From JALZAA01 sp046724435 (GTDB lineage: Bacteria; Actinomycetota; Acidimicrobiia; IMCC26256; JACDBD01): 44,559 bases of DNA. Below, in pieces: positions 29,954-36,791 of this stretch (position 1 is its first letter; each line of letters begins with the position of its first letter). The position numbers and the translations under genes are program-made. Under the pieces are notes generated by a model. It was not told where the DNA came from. It saw nothing but the letters and a program-made list of their open reading frames with translations, and searched no databases. Location of the stretch: the NCBI GenBank assembly GCA_046724435.1, contig JBKOWN010000053.1, positions 1-44,559 on the forward strand. The letters are read 5' to 3'.

Positions 29954-29999
29954 CGTTGGGTCAGTCGCCTCCCCTATACGGCACGCGATCGACCCAACG
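29954..29999. terminator. 46-nt inverted repeat between convergent genes (second copy)
   Basis: CGTTGGGTC and GACCCAACG arms at the two ends, with TCGC/GCGA pairing further in. Arms and total length are identical to those at 9472-9517, while the middle differs. It fills nearly the whole gap between selD (stop 29948) and the esterase-thioredoxin gene (stop at 30000). Confidence 0.65.
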
Positions 30000-31010
30000 T
30001 CACGGGATCACGAGCATCCCGAGCTCGGCCTCGATCTGCGGCCGGGGCTTGGCGCCCAGCGACTGGCGCTCGAGCCGTCCGTTCCGGAACAGCCCGATGA
30101 GCGGGATGCTCTGGACCTGGAACTGCTGCGCGATCGCCGGCTCGTCGTCGATGTTGATCTTGACGACCTTGTACGCGCCCTCGCGCATCGCCGCGATCTG
30201 CTCGACGATCGGCGACACCTGCCGGCACGGACCGCACCAGGGCGCCCAGAAGTCGACAATCACCGGCAGGTCGCTGCGCAGGACCTCGTTCTCGAACGTC
30301 GCCGTCGTCACGGCCTTCACCGGCCCTTCCGGTGGCGGCTCCGGGATCGGCTCGGACGGCCGCTCCCCGGCGACGACGGCGTCGAGCCACGACCGCGCCT
30401 GTTGCACGCTCTCCATCGCGACCTGGTGCTCCATCGGGTACTCCGTGTACACGAGCGGCACGCCGTGCTCCTCGAGCTCGTGGGCCAGCGCGCGTGAGCG
30501 CGCCACAGGCACGAGCGGGTCGTGCGTGCCGTGCTGGAGGAGCACGGGGATCTTCGTGGCGGCGTCCCAGTCCGGCTGGGTCTCGTCGAGCGACGCCTGC
30601 GGGAGGGCGGGGCTCAGGGCGAGGGCGCCGAGCGGGTGCGGACGATCGGTGGCGCGGAACGCCAGCGCGAGTGTGAGGCCGGCGCCCTGCGAGAACCCGC
30701 CCACGATCGCCTCACTGCGAGACATGCCGTGCTCGGCCGCGGCCTCGTCGAGCAGGTCGTCCAGCTCGTCGAGCGCCGACGCGAACGCGGCGGCGACCTC
30801 GGGGGCAGGAAGCCCGAAGTCGTACCAGGCGAACCCGGGCATCCCCGGCACCGCGAAGGAACCGCGGGGAAGAACGGTCACGAACCGACCGTCCGGATCG
30901 AGGTACGGGAGCAGTCCGCCGAGGTCGCGCTCGTCCGCGCCGAACCCGTGGACCAGGAGCAGCAGGCGCTCGGCGTCGCTCCCGCGCACGACGTTCGTGA
31001 TCAACGACAC
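30000..31010 (-). CDS. fusion of a phospholipase/carboxylesterase-type hydrolase and a thioredoxin
   Basis: 336 aa with two complete domains. Residues 1-213 form a phospholipase/carboxylesterase-type alpha/beta hydrolase: LLLLVHGFGADERDL, nucleophile Ser107 in GGFSQGAG, Asp164 in HGTHDPLVP, His195 in PMEHQV. A Pro/Glu linker (PSEPIPEPPPEGP, about 219-230) joins residues 231-336, a thioredoxin with active site WCGPC at 258-262 and cis-Pro303 in QSIPLIGLF. No frame break lies between them. No export signal is seen, so it should act in the cytosol. GTG 31010 has GGAGGGA upstream. The thioredoxin could act on the esterase or its substrate; this is inference. Confidence 0.92.
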   Translation of the reverse strand: MSLITNVVRGSDAERLLLLVHGFGADERDLGGLLPYLDPDGRFVTVLPRGSFAVPGMPGFAWYDFGLPAPEVAAAFASALDELDDLLDEAAAEHGMSRSEAIVGGFSQGAGLTLALAFRATDRPHPLGALALSPALPQASLDETQPDWDAATKIPVLLQHGTHDPLVPVARSRALAHELEEHGVPLVYTEYPMEHQVAMESVQQARSWLDAVVAGERPSEPIPEPPPEGPVKAVTTATFENEVLRSDLPVIVDFWAPWCGPCRQVSPIVEQIAAMREGAYKVVKINIDDEPAIAQQFQVQSIPLIGLFRNGRLERQSLGAKPRPQIEAELGMLVIP

Positions 31011-31104
31011 GGGTCCCTCCGCGGTCGGCTGGTTTCGGCTCTGCCCGCACCCAACACCCTAGGGGGCGGCGGTAATCCGGAGCCCGACGCGGGCCGTGCT
31101 CTGC

Positions 31105-31110
31105 CACCCT
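31105..31110 (+). promoter_or_regulatory. -10-like box CACCCT before the GNAT gene
   Basis: CACCCT, GGCCGG, GTG at 31117: leaderless spacing, although the first T is missing. Confidence 0.3.
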
Positions 31111-31116
31111 GGCCGG

Positions 31117-31644
31117 GTGGCGCTGACAGTCCCCCGCCTCCGCGATGACGAGATCGTGCTGCGACCCCCGGCGCCCGGCGACGTCGACGCGATCACCGAG
31201 GCGTGCCAGGACCCGGAGATCCCGCGCTGGACGCGCGTCCCGTCGCCGTACACCCGCGCCCACGCGACGGAGTTCGTCGAGCGCTCGGCGCGTATGTGGG
31301 AGCAGGGCACCGACGCGCCATTCGTGATCGTGGATGCGGAGACGGGCCAGCTGCTCGGCGCGATCGGCGTCCACCGTTTCGCGGGCGAGGACGACGGCCC
31401 CGAGGTCGGCTACTGGCTCGACCGGGAGGCGCGGGGCCGTGGCGTCGCCACGCGGGCGCTGCGTCTGGTGGTCGACTGGGCGTGCCACCGGCTGGGCTTC
31501 CGGCTGTTGCTCCAAGCCGATGTTCGCAACGCGGCGTCGCGACGCGTCGCCGAGAAGGTGCGGTTCCAGTTCGTCGGCGAGGCGAAGGCGCCCGACGGTT
31601 GCGGCGACTGCGAGACGATGGCCGTGTACGCGCTCAGCCCGTAA
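31117..31644 (+). CDS. GNAT family N-acetyltransferase
   Basis: A 175-aa acetyltransferase of the RimJ/RimL type. It opens RLRDDEIVLRPPAPGDVDAI, has a central strand with LLGAIGVHRFAGED and GPEVGYWLDREARGRGVATR, where the acetyl-CoA pyrophosphate loop R-G-x-G is visible, then DWACHRLGFRLLLQADVRNA and SRRVAEKVRFQFVGE. The acceptor (protein N-terminus or small amine) is unknown. GTG 31117 fits the leaderless pattern. It is divergent from the esterase-thioredoxin gene. Confidence 0.92.
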   Translation: MALTVPRLRDDEIVLRPPAPGDVDAITEACQDPEIPRWTRVPSPYTRAHATEFVERSARMWEQGTDAPFVIVDAETGQLLGAIGVHRFAGEDDGPEVGYWLDREARGRGVATRALRLVVDWACHRLGFRLLLQADVRNAASRRVAEKVRFQFVGEAKAPDGCGDCETMAVYALSP

Positions 31645-31733
31645 AGCGCAGGAGTTGCGGCCAACCGAGTCGCTTGTCTGCTCACCGGGCGCAGTCCCTT
31701 CGCCAATCGCCGTGTGTCACGATGCATGGTGCC

Positions 31734-32771
31734 ATGCGGCTCGGGATGAACTTCGGCTATCAGGACTGGGGCGCCGGTCTCGGCAACGCGGTCGCGCAGG
31801 CTCAGGAAGCGGAGCGGCTCGGGTACGACTCCGTGTGGACCGCGGAGGCGTACGGCACCGATTGCATCACGCCACTCACGTGGCTGCTGGCGCACACCGA
31901 GCGGATCCGTGGCGGCTCGGCGATCATGCAGATGCCCGCGCGCACGCCTGCGATGACGGCCATGACGGCCGCGACGCTCGACCTGATGAGCGGCGGACGG
32001 TTCCTGCTCGGATTGGGGTTGTCGGGCCCGCAGGTCGTCGAGGGTTGGCACGGCCAGCCGTACGGCAAGCCGCTGACGAAGACCCGGGAGTACGTCGACA
32101 TCGTGCGCACGATCCTGCGCCGCGAAGAACCGCTCGAACACCACGGCGAGCACTACGAGATCCCGTACGCGGGACCGGGCGCGACCGGGCTCGGTAAGCC
32201 GCTCAAGATCATCGGTCGCCCGCGCGCCGACCTGCCCATCTACATCGCGGCTATCGGTCCGAAGAACGTCGAGCTCGCCGCCGAGATCGCCGACGGGTGG
32301 CTCCCGATCTTCTTCTCCCCCTACCGGCTCGCCGAGACGTACGGCGCCGCCCTCGACGCCGGCTTCGCCAAGGCAGCTGGCGCGAAGTCGCGCGCCTCCT
32401 TCGACATCGCGCCGAGCGTCACCGTGCTCGTCGGCGACGACGTCGACGCGCTGCGCGGGTTCGTGAAGCCCGTGACGGCGCTGTACGTCGGCGGGATGGG
32501 TGCCCGCGGCCGGAACTTCTACAACGACCTGGCGTGCCGTTTCGGATACGAAGCGGCGGCCAAGGAGATCCAGGACCTCTACCTGGACGGCAAGAAGCAA
32601 GAAGCTGCAGCGGCGGTGCCCGACGAGCTCGTCGACGAGATCGCGCTCGTCGGTCCCAGGGAACGCATCGTCGAGCGGCTCGACGCGTGGCGCGACGCCG
32701 GTGTTACCACGATGATCGTGCTCGGCCAGCAGCCGGAAGCGCTCCGGCTCATGGCCGAGCTCGCGCTCTGA
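31734..32771 (+). CDS. LLM class flavin/F420-dependent oxidoreductase
   Basis: A 345-aa luciferase-like monooxygenase fold. It opens MRLGMNFGYQDWGAG, with AQEAERLGYDSVWTAEAYGT near residue 21, IQ/IM-type AIMQMPARTPAMTAMTAATL near residue 64, SGGRFLLGLGLSGPQVVEGW near residue 85 and YIAAIGPKNVELAAEIADGW, all typical of the F420-dependent methylene-H4MPT-reductase-like branch common in actinobacteria. The substrate is unknown. ATG 31734 fits the protein start. An in-frame ATG at 31722 also exists, and the two lie within a GCATGG-TG-CCATGC inverted repeat. An OsmC gene follows 16 bases later. Confidence 0.92.
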   Translation: MRLGMNFGYQDWGAGLGNAVAQAQEAERLGYDSVWTAEAYGTDCITPLTWLLAHTERIRGGSAIMQMPARTPAMTAMTAATLDLMSGGRFLLGLGLSGPQVVEGWHGQPYGKPLTKTREYVDIVRTILRREEPLEHHGEHYEIPYAGPGATGLGKPLKIIGRPRADLPIYIAAIGPKNVELAAEIADGWLPIFFSPYRLAETYGAALDAGFAKAAGAKSRASFDIAPSVTVLVGDDVDALRGFVKPVTALYVGGMGARGRNFYNDLACRFGYEAAAKEIQDLYLDGKKQEAAAAVPDELVDEIALVGPRERIVERLDAWRDAGVTTMIVLGQQPEALRLMAELAL

Positions 32772-32787
32772 ACCAGGAGGAAAGCGA

Positions 32788-33216
32788 ATGCCCGAACGCA
32801 CTGCGACGGCACGTTGGGAAGGCGGGCTCCAGCACGGGCAGGGAACCATGCGTCTCGGGAGCGGCGCGTTCGAGGGTCAGTACTCGTTCTCGTCCCGCTT
32901 CGAGGAGGGCACGGGGACGAACCCCGAGGAGCTGATCGGCGCCGCCCATGCGGGGTGCTTCTCCATGGCGCTGTCGGCCGGTCTGGAGCGCGCCGGCCAT
33001 GCGCCGAACTCGGTCGACACGACCGCGCGAGTCCACCTCGAGCGGGCCGACAGTGGCTTCCGCATCTCGCGCATCGACCTGACCACGACGGCCCACGTCC
33101 CTGGCATCGACGACGACGCGTTCCAGGAGCAGGCCGAGACGGCGAAGGCGAACTGCCCCGTCTCGCAAGCGTTGGCAGGCGTGGACATCCGCCTGGACGC
33201 CCGGCTGGCCGGCTGA
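32788..33216 (+). CDS. OsmC family peroxiredoxin
   Basis: A 142-aa protein that reduces organic hydroperoxides. It shows the OsmC pattern ATARWEGGLQHGQGTMRLGS, then FEEGTGTNPEELIGAAHAGC with the first reactive Cys near residue 52, and FQEQAETAKANCPVSQAL with the second Cys near residue 117, which forms the disulfide. The ATG at 32788 has a perfect AGGAGG, 8 nt upstream, and lies 16 bases after the LLM oxidoreductase, so the two are co-transcribed. It ends 15 bases before the stop of the convergent DinB-fold gene. Confidence 0.93.
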   Translation: MPERTATARWEGGLQHGQGTMRLGSGAFEGQYSFSSRFEEGTGTNPEELIGAAHAGCFSMALSAGLERAGHAPNSVDTTARVHLERADSGFRISRIDLTTTAHVPGIDDDAFQEQAETAKANCPVSQALAGVDIRLDARLAG

Positions 33217-33231
33217 GTGCCGAGACGAGAA

Positions 33232-34059
33232 CTAGAACATGAAGTTCATCTGGCCGACGATGGCGCGGCCGAGCTCGTCGTCGCCCGCGATCGTCACCTG
33301 ACCGGCGCCCAGGGACGTCGACGGGTCCCAACGGCCGAGGCCCAGGCACGCCAGTGTCTGGGCGTCCATCGCGAGCGTCACGGTCGGCGTCTCCGGTTGC
33401 GACGACAGCGGCTTGGCCCGGCCACCTTCAACCCCGATGGCGATCGTTGCCGCACGAGGGCCTGACACGGCGAACACGACCGTCGTGCCGTCAGGCGGAC
33501 CCACCTTCTTCCCGACGACGTAAGGCAGCGCGCTGAGAACGCGTTCGAACGCGAGATCGGCGACGGGGCTTTCGAGATCGCACGGTTGGTCGACGGCGCG
33601 CCGGATGTCCTGCTCGTGCGCCCACGAGTCGAAGATGCGGAACGGCAGCAGTTCGCGGACGGTGCCGGGACCGGCTGGGGTCCACGACTCGGCATCGAAC
33701 TCGGTGTCCGTGAATTCGCGCAACTGGGCGAGCCGCGTGCTCGTGACCTCGCGGAACTCGTCGAGCACATCCGCGCCGGACCACGAGCGTCGCGAGTCGA
33801 TCCAAATCTCGTTGCGCTGCCCGACTTCGTTCTTCACGTGGTCGTAGTCGGGCGGCGTGTGCTCGGGCGCGGGCCGTCCGAGGATGCTCGACTCGATGGC
33901 GGAGATGTGCACCACGTTGTCCTGCACGCTCCAGCCCGGCAGGTCGGTGGGCGTCTTCCACTGTTCCTCGGTGAGGTTGGCGCACATCGAGTCGATCGAT
34001 GCCCAGACCTCCTCGAGTCGGTCCACGAGGTCCTGATCGTTCGGCGCAGAGTCGGTCAT
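33232..34059 (-). CDS. maleylpyruvate isomerase family, mycothiol-dependent-type enzyme
   Basis: A 275-aa protein. The N-terminal DinB-like four-helix domain (MTDSAPNDQDLVDRLEEVWA, WKTPTDLPGWSVQDNVVHIS with a metal-type His, and FRIFDSWAHEQDIRRAV with a second His near residue 163) is typical of mycothiol-dependent maleylpyruvate isomerases and related transferases. The C-terminal part (from about residue 185) is an SCP2-like alpha/beta domain. ATG 34059 overlaps the upstream SCO6745-type stop as ATGA, so it is the third gene of that operon. The substrate is unknown. It supports an actinobacterial host. Confidence 0.9.
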   Translation of the reverse strand: MTDSAPNDQDLVDRLEEVWASIDSMCANLTEEQWKTPTDLPGWSVQDNVVHISAIESSILGRPAPEHTPPDYDHVKNEVGQRNEIWIDSRRSWSGADVLDEFREVTSTRLAQLREFTDTEFDAESWTPAGPGTVRELLPFRIFDSWAHEQDIRRAVDQPCDLESPVADLAFERVLSALPYVVGKKVGPPDGTTVVFAVSGPRAATIAIGVEGGRAKPLSSQPETPTVTLAMDAQTLACLGLGRWDPSTSLGAGQVTIAGDDELGRAIVGQMNFMF

Positions 34060-34868
34060 GACCTGATTCTGCCTGCCGCGGCGACGACTGCGCGCGCCCA
34101 TGGCGCCATGAGCTCGAAGAGCTCGTCGACGTCGTCGCCCAACGCCTCGACAACATCGGATTCCTGCACGTCGGTGGCGCGCTCGATGCCTTCCCGGTAC
34201 TCGCGACCGTCGGCGGTGAGCGCGCCACCGCCGTCGACCAGGCCGCGTGATTCGAGCGCGGCGAGGGCGGCGGCGATCTCGTCGGCCGAGTAGCCCATCT
34301 GGTGGGCGGTGGTCGAGCCCGGGTTCGTGGTCGTGCGCCAGCGCTCGGTGAGCAGCTGGAGCTCGACCGCCTGCAGCCCCGCCCCCGTCCACGCGTTGAG
34401 ATGCGACCCGCCCCGGCGTTCGCGGATCATGTCGCACGCCCGCCACAGCTCACCGAGCGGCGTTGCGGGCCACGGCAGCGAACGCAGGCCGGCGTAGACG
34501 GGATGACCGGCGGTGGACGCGCCCACGACCACCGGGCGCAGGATCGCGACGGCGCGCTCCACCCCGGGCGGGTCGTCGCCGAGCGCTTCGGCGAGGTAGG
34601 AGGTGGCGCCGACGAGGCGAACCTCGAGCAGGGTACCGGGGTCGTGGTCGCGCCACGCCTCGTCGACAGCCGCGCTGACGCGATCGGGATGCTGGGGCGC
34701 GAACAGGGCCGCTGCCACCGGTCCCGGCACTCGGCCCATACACGCGGCGCGGGCGGCGAGGGCCGGCAGGTCGTTCTGGGGCACGAACCAGACCGCGCCC
34801 AGGATGGCGTCGGCCCGGGAGCGGAGTCGCCTGCTCACCTCGGCGATGCGCGGCGTCCAGGTGTGCAT
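34056..34868 (-). CDS. SCO6745 family protein (winged-helix-like)
   Basis: A 270-aa protein of the actinobacterial SCO6745 type, all-alpha with an MarR-like helix-turn-helix near the C-terminus: TTAHQMGYSADEIAAALAAL then ESRGLVDGGGALTADGREYR. The N-terminal half has FVPQNDLPALAARAACMGRV and VYAGLRSLPWPATPLGELWR. The molecular role of the family is not known. ATG 34868 lies 3 bases after the SnoaL-like gene stop, and its stop overlaps the isomerase-type gene, so the three genes are one operon. Confidence 0.85.
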   Translation of the reverse strand: MHTWTPRIAEVSRRLRSRADAILGAVWFVPQNDLPALAARAACMGRVPGPVAAALFAPQHPDRVSAAVDEAWRDHDPGTLLEVRLVGATSYLAEALGDDPPGVERAVAILRPVVVGASTAGHPVYAGLRSLPWPATPLGELWRACDMIRERRGGSHLNAWTGAGLQAVELQLLTERWRTTTNPGSTTAHQMGYSADEIAAALAALESRGLVDGGGALTADGREYREGIERATDVQESDVVEALGDDVDELFELMAPWARAVVAAAGRIRS

Positions 34869-34871
34869 GAG

Positions 34872-35318
34872 TCAGTCGAGCCCCGCGGTGTCGCGCAGGT
34901 GGTGACTCAGGTCGCCGATCAGGTCGGGGATGATCTGGCGGTCGGCAAACCGCCACGAGTCGTCGACTCGCTCGAACCGGTCGTGATACCGACCCGCGAT
35001 GACGGGCTGAAGTGCGAAGTCGGGCCGCCCCTGCATCACGGTGAAGTACGAACGCGCGTTCGCGGTGGTCCCGTCGTCGGCGACCTCGATCGTGACGTTG
35101 CTGATGACGTGCTTCGTGCTCGGGATGCCGTCGTAGAGCATGACGCCGTCATAGGCCCGCCTGACCTGCTCGGCACCCCGCAACGGCGCGCCGCGCCCGG
35201 GCGAGCTCCACGTGCCGTGCGTGAAGAGCGCCGCCACGGCATCCAGCCGCCCGAGATCGATCAGCTCCGCGTATTCGTGGATCAGCGCGTGGATGGCCTC
35301 GACGTCGTCGGTGAGCAC
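34872..35318 (-). CDS. nuclear transport factor 2/SnoaL-like family protein
   Basis: A 148-aa cone-fold protein: AIHALIHEYAELIDLGRLDA, VAALFTHGTWSSPGRGAP, a central strand region STKHVISNVTIEVADDGTTA and AGRYHDRFERVDDSWRFADR. Such proteins act as isomerases, cyclases or small-molecule dehydratases; the catalytic residues here do not point to one. The start is GTG 35318, with CAGCAT in -10 position (35330-35325) and a 6-nt gap. It leads the operon with the SCO6745-type and DinB-fold genes. Confidence 0.88.
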   Translation of the reverse strand: MLTDDVEAIHALIHEYAELIDLGRLDAVAALFTHGTWSSPGRGAPLRGAEQVRRAYDGVMLYDGIPSTKHVISNVTIEVADDGTTANARSYFTVMQGRPDFALQPVIAGRYHDRFERVDDSWRFADRQIIPDLIGDLSHHLRDTAGLD

Positions 35319-35324
35319 GGGGTC

Positions 35325-35349
35325 ATGCTGTCACGCCCGAAGCTAGGGT
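35325..35349. promoter_or_regulatory. divergent leaderless promoters (CAGCAT minus, TAGGGT plus)
   Basis: The plus strand has TAGGGT (35344-35349), CGCCCG, ATG 35356. The minus strand has CAGCAT (35330-35325), GACCCC, GTG 35318. The plus box is good; the minus box is weak. Confidence 0.5.
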
Positions 35350-35355
35350 CGCCCG

Positions 35356-36012
35356 ATGGCGGGTCCGGCGGCGGTCGTCTTCGATCTCGACGGCGTGCTG
35401 ATCGAGTCCGAACAGGTGTGGGACGCCGCGCGCGAGGAGCTCGTACGCGAGCGGGGGGGCACTTGGAACGACGACGCGACCAAAGACATGATGGGCATGA
35501 GCTCGAAGGAGTGGTCGAGCTACATGCACGACCGCTTGGGCGTGCCCATGGCCCCGGACGAGATCAACGACGACGTCGTGCGCAGGGTGGCCTCGGCCTA
35601 CCAGGAGCACCTCCCGCTTCTTCCGCACGCGGTCGAGACGGTGCGCGAGCTCGCCGGTCGGTGGCCGCTGGGCGTGGCGTCGTCATCGAACCGTCCGATC
35701 ATCGAGCTGGTCCTCGACCGGAGCGGCCTGACGGAGTGCTTCACCGCCGTCGTGTCGTCCGAGGAGGTCGAGCACGGCAAGCCGGCCCCCGACGTCTACC
35801 TCGCCGTCGCCCGCGACCTCGACGTCGACCCCACGGCGTGCGTCGCCGTCGAGGACTCGACGAATGGCATCAAGTCGGCCGTCGCGGCCGGCATGCGCAC
35901 CATCGCCGTGCCGAATCGCCAGTTCCGGCCGGACGCCGATGTGCTCGCGTCGGCGGTGGTAGTCGTGCCATCCCTCGCCGAGGTCACGCCGAAGCTCGTC
36001 GCGTCCTTGTAG
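35356..36012 (+). CDS. HAD-IA family phosphatase
   Basis: A 218-aa haloacid-dehalogenase-type phosphohydrolase of the beta-phosphoglucomutase/phosphatase kind. Motif I is VVFDLDGVLIESE at residue 8 with both Asp, the cap domain spans about residues 18-85, motif II is the Ser in GVASSSNRPI, motif III the Lys in EVEHGKPAPDVYLA, and motif IV CVAVEDSTNGIKSAVAAG. It probably dephosphorylates a sugar phosphate or nucleotide by-product. Leaderless ATG. It converges on the ODP-like MBL gene with a 2-base gap. Confidence 0.93.
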   Translation: MAGPAAVVFDLDGVLIESEQVWDAAREELVRERGGTWNDDATKDMMGMSSKEWSSYMHDRLGVPMAPDEINDDVVRRVASAYQEHLPLLPHAVETVRELAGRWPLGVASSSNRPIIELVLDRSGLTECFTAVVSSEEVEHGKPAPDVYLAVARDLDVDPTACVAVEDSTNGIKSAVAAGMRTIAVPNRQFRPDADVLASAVVVVPSLAEVTPKLVASL

Positions 36013-36014
36013 CG

Positions 36015-36743
36015 CTAGACGCTCGCAGTTGCGACCCGGTCGGCGTAGTAATCGGCCAGTGCGTTCAGCGTCGCTGATCCGTCGCCCGAGAACGACGACC
36101 CGTGCATGATCGCAAGGGTCGACGGTTGCAGCTCGGCGAGCTTGCGGATCGTCGGAGCCAGGGCGGGGGTCAAGCTGGACGCGAGGAACATCTCCTCGCC
36201 CTCCGCCGCCGGCCCGACGACGTCGCCCTCCGTCACGGGCGGCCCGTTCCCGACGTGCTCACCGATGTCGCCGCTCAGCAGCGTGTTCGTCGCCTCCTCG
36301 TACAGCACACGCGCCTCCCAGTTGTGAGGCACGTGCGGCGTGTCGATGTGGCGCACGCGCTTGCCGCCGAGATCGAGCACCTCGCCGTCCGCGAGCACAC
36401 GCGGCGGACGGTCGGCCATGTCGTTGAGCGAGACCAGGCAGCCGATCTCGCCGTGGGCGACCTCGGCGCGCGGCGCAACCGCGAGCCAGTCGTTCATCGA
36501 TCCGCACTCGTCCGACTCGACGTGCCCGAAGGTGATCCAGCGGAACTGGTCGAGGGGCACGACCCGCGCGGCTGCCTCCGAGACAAGCGGGAACATCTGA
36601 CGGGGACCACAGTGGAACAGCAACGGCTCGTCGGCCTTGACGACGAACTGGTTGAACGTGAACCCGGCAGGCGCGGCGACCTCGGGCACAAACGTCGACA
36701 GGCGGTAGATCCCGTCGGCAACCTCGTCGACTCGTGTTTCCAT
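36015..36743 (-). CDS. MBL-fold protein of the flavodiiron/ODP type
   Basis: A 242-aa metallo-beta-lactamase-like domain of the flavodiiron/oxygen-binding (ODP) branch, without a flavodoxin domain. The diiron motif is FGHVESDECGSMNDWL near residue 73 (H-x-E-x-D, then Glu-Cys where the usual next ligand is His), with IDTPHVPHNWEARVLYEEAT and LLSGDIGEHVG later, and a last His in AIMHGSSFSG near residue 217. Stand-alone ODP proteins bind oxygen or act as sensors or hydrolases. ATG 36743 has GGAGGT upstream. It is divergent from the AGPS-like gene. Confidence 0.85.
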   Translation of the reverse strand: METRVDEVADGIYRLSTFVPEVAAPAGFTFNQFVVKADEPLLFHCGPRQMFPLVSEAAARVVPLDQFRWITFGHVESDECGSMNDWLAVAPRAEVAHGEIGCLVSLNDMADRPPRVLADGEVLDLGGKRVRHIDTPHVPHNWEARVLYEEATNTLLSGDIGEHVGNGPPVTEGDVVGPAAEGEEMFLASSLTPALAPTIRKLAELQPSTLAIMHGSSFSGDGSATLNALADYYADRVATASV

Positions 36744-36779
36744 CAGAACGGCACCTCCGTTGCATCCGCGCCTTGCAGT

Positions 36780-36785
36780 TAGCCT
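36780..36785 (+). promoter_or_regulatory. -10 box TAGCCT, leaderless promoter of the AGPS-like operon
   Basis: TAGCCT, CGCCCC, GTG at 36792. It would drive at least four overlapping genes, to 40436. Confidence 0.6.
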
Positions 36786-36791
36786 CGCCCC

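Noticed and set aside
31722..31737. Inverted repeat GCATGG-TG-CCATGC as an operator of the LLM gene
   Set aside because: It spans two in-frame ATG codons, the loop of two bases is too tight for a hairpin, and nothing else supports an operator.
34302..36077. Long open frame (591 codons) on the plus strand
   Set aside because: Runs antisense to the SCO6745- and SnoaL-type genes and out of frame over the HAD gene; no domain motif is visible.
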